Assembly: GCA_963975575.1 (NCBI GenBank)
Contig: CAXBHL010000006.1
Span: 1-64,000, forward strand
Reading direction: 5' to 3'
From: UBA6054 sp963975575
Lineage (GTDB): Bacteria; Planctomycetota; Phycisphaerae; Phycisphaerales; UBA1924
Length of the DNA stretch: 64,000 nucleotides
This document shows, piece after piece, positions 8,813 to 17,457 of this stretch. The stretch's first letter is position 1; every line of letters begins with the position of its first letter. The notes beneath the pieces were generated by a model. That model made no database searches, had not been told where the DNA came from, and worked only from the letters and a program-made list of their open reading frames with translations. Position numbers and translations under genes: made by a program.

Positions 8813-9040
8813 TCAGTCCGTGCCGAGGCCGGCGAACATGATCGCGCCGCCTCCGACCACCACGGCCCCGGCGAGGGCGCCGATGGCCGCCCCGACCGCG
8901 CCGAGCCAGAAGAAGCCGGCGACGGCGCCGATGATCGCGCCGACGAGGCCGCAGCCGAGGATGATGGCCAGGCCGTGGGCGAAACCGGAGGCGGCGGAGC
9001 CGAGCAGCTGGCGGAGGAATGAGGGTTGCTTCGGTTCCAT
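8813..9040 (-). CDS. Small glycine-zipper membrane protein
   Basis: A 75-residue hydrophobic protein with two adjacent membrane segments (about 21-45 and 47-72) dominated by Gly and Ala (GCGLVGAIIGAVAGFF, GAVGAAIGALAGAVVVGGG). This is the glycine-zipper pattern of small membrane proteins. I do not recognise a named family. It is supported as a real gene by the TACACT hexamer exactly six bases before its ATG, the same arrangement as at other genes here. It lies between cydA and neuB on the same strand. Function unknown. Confidence 0.65.
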   Translation of the reverse strand: MEPKQPSFLRQLLGSAASGFAHGLAIILGCGLVGAIIGAVAGFFWLGAVGAAIGALAGAVVVGGGAIMFAGLGTD

Positions 9041-9046
9041 GCGGCC

Positions 9047-9052
9047 AGTGTA
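9047..9052 (-). promoter_or_regulatory. -10 element for small membrane protein (leaderless type)
   Basis: TACACT on the minus strand six bases before the ATG at 9040. No Shine-Dalgarno is present. Confidence 0.55.
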
Positions 9053-9054
9053 CC

Positions 9055-10086
9055 TCAGGCCGGGCGCAGATCGTCGTCCACGATCGGCACGTCGCCCTCG
9101 ATTTCCCGGGCCGCCACGCGCCCGATCACCTCGTCCAGCCGGTACGCCAGGATGCCGGTGCCCGGGCGCTTGATGGTCAGGTGCTCGCGGATGATGGTGG
9201 TGCCGGGCGCGATCGGGCCGACGCTGACGACGGACTGGCGGGAGACGGTGCGGACGTCGTGTTCGCAGTCGAGCACACGCTTCGATCCGACCGCTGCCTT
9301 GCGATCAATGCACCGTGCGGCGCGGGCGTATTCGGAAAAGGCCGCCGGCTCGAGCGACGCCGCATGGTCCGGCCCGGGCGCGTTGCGGTCGTAGGTGACG
9401 TGCCGCTCGAGCAGCACCGCCCCGGCGCGCACGGCGTCTGCGCCCGTCTGCACGCGTTCCGTGTGATCGCTGTAGCCGACGGGCAGCGCGGTGGCGTTGC
9501 GGATCGCCGAGATCCCGCCCAGTTCCGCGTCCGGCGCCGGGTACGAACTTACGCATTGCAGCAAGGCCAGCCGATCGCGTGCCGAGTCCAGCCAGCCCAC
9601 CGCCCGCACCACCTCGTCGAGCGTGCTGGCCCCGGTGCTGACGATCATCGGCTTGTCGGTGGCCGCAAGGGCTTCGAGCAGCGGGCGGTTGACGATGTCG
9701 GGGCTGGCCGTCTTGTACGCGTCCCACGCCAGTGTCTCCGCGGGTTCTACCAGCTCCGTGCTGAACACCGTCACGATCGCGTGGATGCCGCGGGCGTGGG
9801 CGCGTTCGACCACTTGCGCCATCTCGTCCAGGGTCAGTTCCAGGCGGCGGAGCATGGAGATCGGGTCGGTCTCGCCGGCGGTCTTCTGGTAGGCGGCCAG
9901 TTTGGCGGCCTTGCTCATCAGGCGGTCGGTCTCGAAGTACTGGAGCTTGACGGCGTCGGCCCCGGCGTCGGCGGCCGCGTCGGTCAGTTCGAGGGCGCGG
10001 GCCACCTGGCCGTCGTGGTTGACGCCGATCTCGGCGATGACGTAGGGGGGGTGGTCGGGGCCGATTGGGCGGGTGCCGATGTTCAT
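9055..10086 (-). CDS. neuB: Nonulosonic (sialic) acid synthase NeuB-like
   Basis: A 343-residue enzyme of the NeuB/LegI/PseI family, which condenses phosphoenolpyruvate with a 6-carbon N-acetyl amino sugar to give a nine-carbon nonulosonic acid. The TIM barrel (about 1-270) shows YVIAEIGVNHDG, GADAVKLQ, STGASTLDEV and GYSDHTE. The C-terminal 60 residues are the SAF (antifreeze-like) domain (IAPGTTI...LTIKRPGTGI). The ATG at 10086 overlaps the stop of the cytidylyltransferase ORF (ATGA). It is the last gene of a three-gene operon with the Maf-like and NeuA-like genes. Which sugar (sialic, legionaminic or pseudaminic) cannot be read from sequence; no PseB/PseC or LegB/LegC genes are in the window. 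Confidence 0.92.
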   Translation of the reverse strand: MNIGTRPIGPDHPPYVIAEIGVNHDGQVARALELTDAAADAGADAVKLQYFETDRLMSKAAKLAAYQKTAGETDPISMLRRLELTLDEMAQVVERAHARGIHAIVTVFSTELVEPAETLAWDAYKTASPDIVNRPLLEALAATDKPMIVSTGASTLDEVVRAVGWLDSARDRLALLQCVSSYPAPDAELGGISAIRNATALPVGYSDHTERVQTGADAVRAGAVLLERHVTYDRNAPGPDHAASLEPAAFSEYARAARCIDRKAAVGSKRVLDCEHDVRTVSRQSVVSVGPIAPGTTIIREHLTIKRPGTGILAYRLDEVIGRVAAREIEGDVPIVDDDLRPA

Positions 10087-11321
10087 GGTGCGGGATCTTT
10101 CGGACGAACCGCAGAGCACGCTGAGGGCGCAGAGGGAAGCAGAGAGGAGGCGTTGGGGTTCAGGACGAGCCGCTTAATCCCGTCCTTGAGCCGCACAGCG
10201 TTGAAGTTCATCAGCAGTCCGACCGGCCTTGAAGATAATCGGAGATAGGTCAGCAGTTGTGCTTCGTGCACGCTGGTCAGCCGCTCGACCGCTTTGATCT
10301 CGACGATCACGCGGTTCTCGACGAGCAGGTCGGCGCGGAACCCTGCGGCGATGGTCCTGTCGGCGTAGGCAACATCCATTCCCACCTGTCGCTCGGCGGC
10401 CATGCCGGTCCGCCGGAGTTCGTCCAGCAGGCAGAGTTCGTACACGGACTCGAGCAGTCCGGGGCCCATGGCGGTGTGAACCCGCATGGCACAGCCGATG
10501 ATGGCGTGCGTCAGATCCGCGTGCAGACCTTCCGGAACAAGTTCCGTGCTGCGATCAGCCCCTCTGCGTCTCTCTGCGCCCTCAGCGTGCTCTGCGGTTC
10601 GTCCCCGTTGATTTCGCTTTTCCGCCAGCGCCGCCTCGGCCACCATTCGGTCGGCCGGGGAGTCGATGTCCACGACCTCGCCCTCCGCCGTGATCACCCC
10701 GCGGCGGTCGAGGCCGAAGAAGGCGTGGGGGCCTTCGGGGGCGTTCAGGCGGAGCATCAGGGCTTGGGGCGTGCAGGCGATCACGCCGCCGTCGGGGACG
10801 AGTGCCGGCGGCAGGTCCTGGCGCCGGAACACATTGTGGTTGAGCACGTCGCCTTCCCACGGGCGGACCTGGCCGGTGGTGTCGTCCACGCGGGCCGTCC
10901 ACCAGGGGTGATACTTGCCGACGCCGGCGTAGCTCTGCACGCTGTCGCAGCGGGTTTCGAGCAGCCGCCGGACGGCGCGGTCGGTCAGGTCGTCCGGCCG
11001 GACGGGCACGTTGGCGTAGAGGATCACGACGGGCCCTTCGGGCTCACCGATGGCGGCGAAGGCGTCGCGGGCGGCGTCGTCGATGCGGGCGGTGTCGTGG
11101 GCGAGTTCGGGCGGGCGTTCGACGGTTTCGACGCCCCAGATCTGCGCGATCGCGAGCACGGCGTGGTCGTCGGAGGAGACCACGACGCGGGAGACGGTCT
11201 CCGACGCGAGCGCGTGCTCGATGGTCCAGATCACGCACGGGATGCCGGCGACGGGCGCGACGTTCTTGCCCGGCAGGCCCTTGGATCCGGCGCGGGCGAG
11301 GATGATGGCGGTGGCGGTCAC
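10083..11321 (-). CDS. neuA: CMP-nonulosonate cytidylyltransferase fused to GxxExxY domain
   Basis: A 412-residue ORF in two parts. Residues 1-235 are an acylneuraminate cytidylyltransferase (NeuA type, nucleotide motif LARAGSKGLPGKN), activating the nonulosonate as its CMP derivative. Residues about 240-412 are a GxxExxY protein (G288-L-L-E-S-V-Y294), a family usually found inside 23S rRNA intervening sequences or repeat-bounded cassettes. The join (TAEHAEGAERRR, 242-253) and the extreme C-terminus (LPSAPSACSAV) are translations of a perfect 33-bp inverted repeat, so the second half is an inserted cassette read in frame. NeuA normally ends near residue 235. The start is GTG at 11321, overlapping the upstream stop (GTGA). 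Confidence 0.88.
   Translation of the reverse strand: MTATAIILARAGSKGLPGKNVAPVAGIPCVIWTIEHALASETVSRVVVSSDDHAVLAIAQIWGVETVERPPELAHDTARIDDAARDAFAAIGEPEGPVVILYANVPVRPDDLTDRAVRRLLETRCDSVQSYAGVGKYHPWWTARVDDTTGQVRPWEGDVLNHNVFRRQDLPPALVPDGGVIACTPQALMLRLNAPEGPHAFFGLDRRGVITAEGEVVDIDSPADRMVAEAALAEKRNQRGRTAEHAEGAERRRGADRSTELVPEGLHADLTHAIIGCAMRVHTAMGPGLLESVYELCLLDELRRTGMAAERQVGMDVAYADRTIAAGFRADLLVENRVIVEIKAVERLTSVHEAQLLTYLRLSSRPVGLLMNFNAVRLKDGIKRLVLNPNASSLLPSAPSACSAVRPKDPAP
10102..10134. repeat. Terminal inverted repeat, neuB side
   Basis: 33 bases, an exact reverse complement of 10572-10604. Built of GCAGAG/GCTGAGG words. Confidence 0.9.
10572..10604. repeat. Terminal inverted repeat, neuA side
   Basis: 33 bases, an exact reverse complement of 10102-10134; CTCTGCG words as at the window's left edge. 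Confidence 0.9.
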
Positions 11322-14300
11322 GCGGCGGCCCCGGCCCCTTCGCGGACGCGGTCCCGCCCGGCGGTGCGCTCACGGACGGCCCGCACGGCCTCGGACAGGC
11401 CCGAGGTGATGGCGTTGACGCCGGCGACGGCCCGCCAGGTGTCGTCGCACACCGCGCCGTCGCAGCGGACGCGGACGACCTCGCGGGAGAGCTGCGTCAG
11501 GCGGGCGGCGGGCACGGGCAGCGGGATGATCGGGTCGGCCGACCACGCGGGCAGGGGGTCGATGACCGCGGCGCCGAGGGTCATGATCCAGCGGTCGTAG
11601 AACGGCTCGATCTCCTCGAGCGTCGCGTCGCACTTGAGGATACGCGGCACGATCCACTGGGCGGGCAGGCCGGCGGCGAGGGCCCGCGCGTCGGCGATGG
11701 CGCCCATGCGCCGGGCGACGCTGGTGTGGCGGTCGGTGCCGGTCAGACGGGAGTAGGTGGCGGGGGTGTCGGCGAGCAGGTCCACCGAGAGCACGCCGAG
11801 GCCGCTGTCGATGATCGCCTCGGCGGTGAGCCCTTCTCGGAGCAGGTCGGTGCGCAGGTGCACGCAGGCGGCGCCGCACTCGTCGGCGAGGCGGACGACG
11901 TCGAGCGCGTCTGGGTGCATCAGCGGGTCGCCGGGCCCGTCGAGGACGACGACGGCGTCCTCCCGGTGGCGCGTGTGCTCCTGGATCAGTTCGCGGGCGT
12001 GGGCGATCGAGAGCGGGGCGCGTTCGCCGGGGATGGGGCCGGCGCGGTTGAACGGGCCGCTGACGAGCCGGCCGGGGCAGAGTTCGAGCACGAGGGTGCG
12101 GGGCGAGCGGAAGGGTCGCACGCCGGCGAGGGCGCGGGCGCTCTGGACGGCGGAGGAATCGGCGGCGCGCTCGCCGAGGCGGTCCATCGCGCCGGCGATC
12201 AGGGCGCGACCGGGGGCCGAGTCGGCCACGGCCCGCACGCCGGCGTCGCGGACGCAGGGGTCGACCTTGAGGCAGAGCGGGGTGGCGATGGGGTCGGCCT
12301 GGGGTTTGACCGGCAGGTAGCCGAGCAGGCCTCCGACGGTGCCCAGGGGGCTGTTGAGATTGGCAAGGGTCTCGAGCGATTCGACGGCGGCCCGGCCGAG
12401 GACGAGCGCGCCCAGGCCGGGGACGCTCTGGGTGAACGCCAGCTGGTGGCGCTCGGGCGCGTCGGCGTGGCGTTGGACCAGGGCGTCGATCAGCGCGGGA
12501 TCGGTCAGGGACCAGTCCGCGCCGACGACGGCGCAGGCGTCCACGCCGTGCGCGTCCATCACGGAGGCGAGGATGATGGGGTCGAGCTGCTCGTCGTAGA
12601 CGGTGGTCTGCCCGACGCCGCCGCGCCAGCAGTCCGCGGCCCCGGCGCGGGCGACGCCCACGGCCTCGGTGCGGGCCCGCCATCGGGCGCGGTCGACGGG
12701 TTCGATGCGGACGCGGCCCGAGAAGCCGGCCCGCTCGACGAGGGCGGCGGTGCGTTCGGGCTCGGGGGTGAGCAGGCGGACGGTGCGCACCGAGCGGCAC
12801 CGCAGGACGCGCTCGAGGGTCAGGGCCAGCGCGTCGCGCCCCTGCCAGACCGGCTCGGCCAGGTCGCGCCGGATGCCCAGCCCGGCGTAGTCGGGGTCGC
12901 AGAGGACGAACAGCTCGGGGTTGCGCAGGCCGGCGGCGTTCGCTCGCGGGTCGGGCGCGGGCTCCTCGCGGGTGGCCTTGGCGCGCTGGCCGTCGAGCAC
13001 GGCGACGGCCACGCCGACGCGCCGGTCCAGCTCGCGTGCGGCGTCGCCGATCCAGCCGACGTTCTTGACGTCGCGTTCGGCCAGCAGGCGGCGCTGCGTG
13101 GCGGCGTCGGCGTCGTCGTTGAGCCCGATGATGCGGTCGGCCTTGAAGCGGTTGAGCACGCCGGTCTGGTTGATGAACTCGACGAGCCGGAAGCCCGGCT
13201 GGGCGGCGTGCACGATGTCGCGTGACTTGTGCACCTCGCGGATGAGCCGGTCGGCGCGGCGGGCGTCGGCGGCGCAGGCGACGACCTGCGTGAGGTTGCG
13301 GGCGGCCCGGTCGCTCTGGCGGGCGATCTCGCCGGCCTGGGCGCGGACGCGGGCGAGGTGGGCGCGCAGGCGCTCGCGGACGGCGTCGATCGGGCGGGCG
13401 TCGGAGACGGTGTCCGGCAGCGGGGGGCGGGGCTTGTTCGCGTGGGCCGCCAGGGCGTCGGCCAGGGTCATCACGGCGGCGTGGCGCTTGCGGGCGCCGC
13501 CCTCGGTGGCGTCGATCACCACCAGCCCCGCCTGGGTGTCGGCCTGGAACTCGGCCTCGAACTGGGCGAGGTAGGTGGCCATCTGCTCGTCGGTGTAGAT
13601 CGGACGGCCCTTGTGGTCCGGGACGCGGCGGAGGTTGGCGCGCATGCGCGCCACGCGCTCCCACTCGAGCATCTCGAGCGTGCGCTCGGGGTTGATCTCG
13701 CCCTGCCACACGCGGTGGATGGCGGCGTTCGCGGCGTAGTACTGGTGGTCGGTGAAGGCCAGGTCCTGGCCGATCATGATCACCGGGTCGCACCCGATGT
13801 AGCGGGCCAGGGCGTAGCTGAGGTGGGCGACGGTCGATCCGGGCTTGATGGCGCCCATGGGGCGTGCCAGGTCGGGGCCGATGAGGTCGTCGAGGATGGG
13901 CTCCTCGGTGCAGAGGATCTCGCCCGGGAACGATTCGAGGATGGCGGGGTTGGCCTTGGGCTCGACGACGAGGCGGACGCCGCGGACGTCGTCGGGCGTG
14001 AGGCCCTCGTAGAAGCGCCCGCTGAGTTCGTGGTGGTCCAGGGCGGTGACGAAGTGTGGCTTGACGCCCGCGGCGAGCATCGGGCGGAGCACGGTCTGGG
14101 CGGCGATGATGACGACCCGGTCGCGGACGCCCGGCTCGGCGAGCAGGGCGAGGTTCTTCTGCAGGCTCGGGCCGGCGGCGACGGTGACCGCCGGCGAACC
14201 TTTGCACGCGTCCTTGAGGGCGGTGATGCCGGCGCTGGTGGCGTAGCGGTCGGCGTTCATCAGCATGTTGCGCAGGGTCACGGGCGCGTGCACCAGCGTG

Positions 14301-14980
14301 GTGACCACGTGCGTGCGGGTGCAGCGGACCACCTCGCTGACGGTCCGACCGAACGCGGTGCCCGCCTCGGCCAGGCGGGCCTTGCTGGCCGGGTGCTCGA
14401 CGATCTTGACGCCGATGGCCAGCAGCCCGTCGAGGCCCTTGAGTTGGCGGGTCAGGCCGGCGGCGTCTTCGGGGTCGGTGGCGATCACGCAGCGGCCCAG
14501 GGCCAGCCAGGCGCTGTGGTCCACGCGTTCGAGCACGGCGCGGAGCAGGCCCAGGTCCGTTTCGAGGCAGATGACGCAGGACTTGGTGCCCATGCGCTCG
14601 TGCAGCGCGCGGACGTGGTGGCCGAGCCCGAAGCCGATGACGCACGCGGAGGCGACCTCCGAGGGGTCGACGCCCTCGGCCAGGCGCCGGGCTTCTTCGC
14701 GTCCGCGCCGGGCGCTGGAGAGCCGGCGTCCGCCGAGCGTGGCGCTGAGCAGGCCGTCGGCACCGGGCTCGAAGACCAGGGCCTCCCCCGAGGCCGGGTG
14801 TGGCTGGGCGTGGCGGAGACGCTCGGCGAGTCCCCGGTTGCGGGCGCACAGGGCGACGAGGTTTCGTTCGAGCACGGTTGGGTCGGCGGGCATGCCCGGA
14901 TCCGGGTGCGTCGCGGGGGCGGCCTCGTCGAAGCCCTCGATGCCGCTGAGGTCGAACGGGTTGTGCGCGGGGGCGTCCAT
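11318..14980 (-). CDS. Maf/DUF115 glycosyltransferase fused to nucleotidyltransferase-like and degenerate radical-SAM-like domains
   Basis: A 1220-residue protein. Residues about 110-480 form a DUF115/Maf (motility-associated factor) module, a family that transfers nonulosonic acids onto flagellin. Recognisable parts are VTVAAGPSLQKN (266-276), AAQTVLRPMLAAGVKPHFVTALD and PVIMIGQDLAFTDH (399-412). A helical stretch follows (500-610). Residues about 690-900 resemble a sugar nucleotidyltransferase fold. Residues 961-1185 resemble a radical-SAM/SPASM barrel (VVLDGPGDPLMHPDALDVVRLA at 1011-1032) but the iron-sulfur CxxxCxxC motif is reduced to LELCPG. The ATG at 14980 follows GGAG; the longer upstream open frame is a shadow. 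The stop overlaps the next start (GTGA). It heads the Maf-neuA-neuB operon. The middle and C-terminal assignments are inferences. Confidence 0.82.
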   Translation of the reverse strand: MDAPAHNPFDLSGIEGFDEAAPATHPDPGMPADPTVLERNLVALCARNRGLAERLRHAQPHPASGEALVFEPGADGLLSATLGGRRLSSARRGREEARRLAEGVDPSEVASACVIGFGLGHHVRALHERMGTKSCVICLETDLGLLRAVLERVDHSAWLALGRCVIATDPEDAAGLTRQLKGLDGLLAIGVKIVEHPASKARLAEAGTAFGRTVSEVVRCTRTHVVTTLVHAPVTLRNMLMNADRYATSAGITALKDACKGSPAVTVAAGPSLQKNLALLAEPGVRDRVVIIAAQTVLRPMLAAGVKPHFVTALDHHELSGRFYEGLTPDDVRGVRLVVEPKANPAILESFPGEILCTEEPILDDLIGPDLARPMGAIKPGSTVAHLSYALARYIGCDPVIMIGQDLAFTDHQYYAANAAIHRVWQGEINPERTLEMLEWERVARMRANLRRVPDHKGRPIYTDEQMATYLAQFEAEFQADTQAGLVVIDATEGGARKRHAAVMTLADALAAHANKPRPPLPDTVSDARPIDAVRERLRAHLARVRAQAGEIARQSDRAARNLTQVVACAADARRADRLIREVHKSRDIVHAAQPGFRLVEFINQTGVLNRFKADRIIGLNDDADAATQRRLLAERDVKNVGWIGDAARELDRRVGVAVAVLDGQRAKATREEPAPDPRANAAGLRNPELFVLCDPDYAGLGIRRDLAEPVWQGRDALALTLERVLRCRSVRTVRLLTPEPERTAALVERAGFSGRVRIEPVDRARWRARTEAVGVARAGAADCWRGGVGQTTVYDEQLDPIILASVMDAHGVDACAVVGADWSLTDPALIDALVQRHADAPERHQLAFTQSVPGLGALVLGRAAVESLETLANLNSPLGTVGGLLGYLPVKPQADPIATPLCLKVDPCVRDAGVRAVADSAPGRALIAGAMDRLGERAADSSAVQSARALAGVRPFRSPRTLVLELCPGRLVSGPFNRAGPIPGERAPLSIAHARELIQEHTRHREDAVVVLDGPGDPLMHPDALDVVRLADECGAACVHLRTDLLREGLTAEAIIDSGLGVLSVDLLADTPATYSRLTGTDRHTSVARRMGAIADARALAAGLPAQWIVPRILKCDATLEEIEPFYDRWIMTLGAAVIDPLPAWSADPIIPLPVPAARLTQLSREVVRVRCDGAVCDDTWRAVAGVNAITSGLSEAVRAVRERTAGRDRVREGAGAAA

Positions 14981-15127
14981 GCCGGGTCTCCGTCCCGCCC
15001 GACGGGGCGCGCACCATCGGCGCGTCCGTGGGAGGCTGAAACAAAGGATCGGAGCTTCCGGCGTGAATCCTGCAGATTGGGCGGGTTCGGCTGCGACCCG
15101 GCGCGGCGAGGCTGCGAACCATCGGGC

Positions 15128-15766
15128 ATGAACCTGCTGGCCCGATTCGTCGTCCCCGCCCAGATCTTCGAGCCGCCGATCCCCTCGGTGGCGCCCGCGC
15201 CGCTGATCGAGCGGTGGGTGACGGGCAGCGGGATCCCGGGGGCGGCGCTGGCCCTGGGCCTGGCGGTCGTGGCGTTCCTGATCCTCTCCCGGACGGGCCG
15301 GGCGCGGATGGCGTTCCCGGTGGCCGCCGGGTTGTGTCTGGTCGGCGGGGTGATCCTGGGGATCGGCCAGCTCGTCGAGACGCCGCGGGAGTCGCTGCGC
15401 CGGTCGGCCCGGGCGTTGGTGGACGCGGCGGTGGCGGCCGATCGTCCGGCGCTGACGCTGCTGCTGCACCCCGACGCCCGCGTGCGGACGCGGTTCGCCG
15501 GCGCGGAGGGGCGCGAGAACATCCTGCCGCTGGCCGACCGGGCGGCGGGGCGCATCACCGGTCACGACGTGCGGGAAGTGCGGGTGGACCTGCGCGGGCC
15601 GCGGGTGGCGCGGACGCAGATCCGGCTCTCGCTCGACGCCGACACGCTGCCGCCGGCGAGCTGGTGGGCGGTGGACTGGCAGAAGGACACGATGGACGCG
15701 CCGTGGGTGGTGACCAGCATCGAGCCGATCTGGATCCAGGGCATGGCCGACCCGGCGGGCCCGTGA
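15128..15766 (+). CDS. Two-helix membrane protein with NTF2-like domain
   Basis: A 212-residue protein with two transmembrane segments (about 36-55 and 62-82) followed by a soluble domain (about 93-205). The soluble part begins with a helix (ESLRRSARALVDAAVAADRPALTLLLHPDARV) and ends in strands (ARTQIRLSLDAD...WWAVDWQKD...PWVVTSIEPIW), the layout of SnoaL/NTF2-like folds. I do not recognise a named family. It is divergent from the Maf operon and ends 15 bases before a convergent lipoprotein gene. Confidence 0.75.
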   Translation: MNLLARFVVPAQIFEPPIPSVAPAPLIERWVTGSGIPGAALALGLAVVAFLILSRTGRARMAFPVAAGLCLVGGVILGIGQLVETPRESLRRSARALVDAAVAADRPALTLLLHPDARVRTRFAGAEGRENILPLADRAAGRITGHDVREVRVDLRGPRVARTQIRLSLDADTLPPASWWAVDWQKDTMDAPWVVTSIEPIWIQGMADPAGP

Positions 15767-15781
15767 GGGCCGATTTGGCCT

Positions 15782-16699
15782 TCATTTGTCGGGGATCGCG
15801 ACGAGGCGGCTGGCCTGGAGCCGTTTGACGGGGCCGGTCTCGGTTCGGATGGTGTCCATGATGCCCTGGCCGTTGAGCAGGTTGTTGGGGTACTTGCGCC
15901 GGAGTTCGCGCAGGCGGAACGACTCGACGGGCGGCTGGGTGCTGCCGTCGTGGTCCTCCTCGGAGAGGACGCCCACGGTCACCATCGACATGTTGGGACC
16001 GTGGTAGTAAAACGCCTGCTCGCCCTGGGCGCGGAGCTGGCGGACGGCCTTCTCGGCTTCGTTGCGGAAGATGCGGAGCTCTTCGGGGGTGGGCTTGCCG
16101 AGGTCGCCCCGCCCGTACACGCCGATCTGCAGGGTGTACGCGGCGTCGGACTTGCTGAAGCGCTGGCGGACCGTGCGGAGGTTGGCGTCGTCGGCGGCCG
16201 AACCGGTGTTGGCCACCACGGGGGGCATGAGCATGGCGGCCCCGAACGGGCTGACGTCGCCGACCGAGGTGCGGCGCACCCGCTGGAGCCCCGCCTGGGC
16301 GTCCGGGTCGGCGGGGTCCTGGTATCGCCCGAAGGCGATGACCGGGCGTTTGTCGCGCAGGGCGATGTAGGCCTCGGTCAGGCCGGTGCCGTGGATGGTG
16401 TCGAGCATGCGCCGGGCGTCGTCCATGCGTCCGGAGGGGACGGCGGCGACGAGAACGGACCACCAGGTCGGCTCGACGACGCCGTCGGGATCGGCGGGCG
16501 CTTCACCCGGGTCGAAGATGGCGGGGGCGTCGCGCACGAACGGCGCTCGGGCGGCCTCGTCGTCGGCGCGTTGGTTTCCTGCACACCCCCACAACAAGGT
16601 AGAAAAGGCCACGGTCAGCAGGGCGGATCGGGCGGGCGCAGGAACCGCACCACACCCGAACAAACGAAAAACGCCGTTGGGACGGGCAAATCCGGGCAC
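15782..16699 (-). CDS. Conserved hypothetical lipoprotein
   Basis: A 305-residue lipoprotein with signal peptide and lipobox (ALLTVAFSTLLWGC). The GTG at 16699 is chosen because a perfect AGGAGG lies nine bases upstream; earlier TTG and ATG codons would give an overlong leader. The body contains WWSVLVAAVPSGRMDDARRM, a YIALRDKRPVIAFGRY segment and YTLQIGVYGR. The last resembles SPOR-type domains, followed by AEKAVRQLRAQGEQAFYYHG. A peptidoglycan-binding SPOR role is possible but not proven. Confidence 0.78.
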   Translation of the reverse strand: MPGFARPNGVFRLFGCGAVPAPARSALLTVAFSTLLWGCAGNQRADDEAARAPFVRDAPAIFDPGEAPADPDGVVEPTWWSVLVAAVPSGRMDDARRMLDTIHGTGLTEAYIALRDKRPVIAFGRYQDPADPDAQAGLQRVRRTSVGDVSPFGAAMLMPPVVANTGSAADDANLRTVRQRFSKSDAAYTLQIGVYGRGDLGKPTPEELRIFRNEAEKAVRQLRAQGEQAFYYHGPNMSMVTVGVLSEEDHDGSTQPPVESFRLRELRRKYPNNLLNGQGIMDTIRTETGPVKRLQASRLVAIPDK

Positions 16700-16930
16700 T
16701 TGAGTGAGCCTCCTCATTTTTTTCGCGGGTCCATCCAAGAGTTATTCCTGTTAAGCTGTTGTGAGTCAATGATTTCCGTCGCGCGGGGGGAAAAGTGCGA
16801 AGTTTGCAGGCCGGTCAAATCGCGCGTCGATAGAACCGGGAGACAGGGAATACGAACGGTCGAACGTCCAATATGTAGTGTGTGTCAATGTGGTGGGCAC
16901 AAGAGACACACAGATGAGGAGGCTGGTTTG

Positions 16931-17230
16931 ATGTCAGAACTTTCACCGCTCTCGAACAACTCGGTGAACCGTACGGGGCGGGTGGGCCCCGGTTCACCGG
17001 CGCGGTCGGGTTCATCCGAATCCAGCCGCGTCCCCGGTCGGGACCGCGGGGAGGATCGCGTCGAGTTTTCCTCCAACGTGCAGTACCTGGTCGAACTGAA
17101 GAACGGCGGCCCGGTCCGCATGGAGCTGGTCAACCGGATCCGTGCGGAGATCGAGCAGGGATCCTACGAGACCCCCGAGAAGCTCGAGGCCGCGATCGAT
17201 GAACTGCTCAGCGATCTCGACGAGGATTGA
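16931..17230 (+). CDS. flgM: Anti-sigma-28 factor FlgM-like
   Basis: A 99-residue small protein. The C-terminal half matches FlgM, which holds the flagellar sigma factor FliA inactive until the hook is complete: VNRIRAEIEQGSYETPEKLEAAID then ELLSDLDED. The N-terminal half is Ser/Gly/Arg-rich and disordered, as usual. The ATG at 16931 has AGGAGG (16917-16922) eight bases upstream. It is the only flagellar regulatory gene in the window and lies near the nonulosonate operon, supporting a flagellin glycosylation role there. A terminator follows. Confidence 0.85.
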   Translation: MSELSPLSNNSVNRTGRVGPGSPARSGSSESSRVPGRDRGEDRVEFSSNVQYLVELKNGGPVRMELVNRIRAEIEQGSYETPEKLEAAIDELLSDLDED

Positions 17231-17278
17231 TCCGGCGGCGGCACCCCCGCCTTGTTGACTCATCTCGGTCATGACCCG

Positions 17279-17301
17279 ACCCGCGTCCGACGCGGGTTTT
17301 T
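17279..17301 (+). terminator. Rho-independent terminator after flgM
   Basis: A 7-bp stem (17279-17285 with 17291-17297, ACCCGCG/CGCGGGT) with a five-base loop and a T run directly after. Confidence 0.85.
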
Positions 17302-17457
17302 CTGTGGGTGGCGGGCGGACACCGCCCGTTCGGGTGAGTGGTCAGGGAAATCGTGGGGCTGATTTGGGTATTTTTCCGGGAAACGCGCGGGCGTGTGCTA
17401 CTTTCAAGCGGGGCGCGTGGACCGCCCCGACCACGGCACCAAAAGGGGGCAGCACAC

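Larger units (their letters stand above)
10102..10604 (-). mobile_element. GxxExxY cassette bounded by 33-bp inverted repeats
   Basis: A 503-bp segment carrying only the GxxExxY coding region and bounded by perfect 33-bp inverted repeats (10102-10134 and 10572-10604). It sits at the 3' end of neuA, just before neuB. There is no transposase, so movement would need to be in trans or by recombination. The outer edges and any target duplication are not clear, since similarity decays past 10134 and 10572 on the inner side. Confidence 0.7.

Noticed and set aside
14981..15565. Upstream extension of the Maf-like gene to 15565
   Set aside because: The extension is low-complexity, overlaps the divergent membrane-protein gene, and ATG 14980 has a good Shine-Dalgarno.
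16800..16850. Sigma-28 (FliA) promoter before flgM
   Set aside because: GTCGATAG resembles the -10 but no -35 lies at the required spacing.
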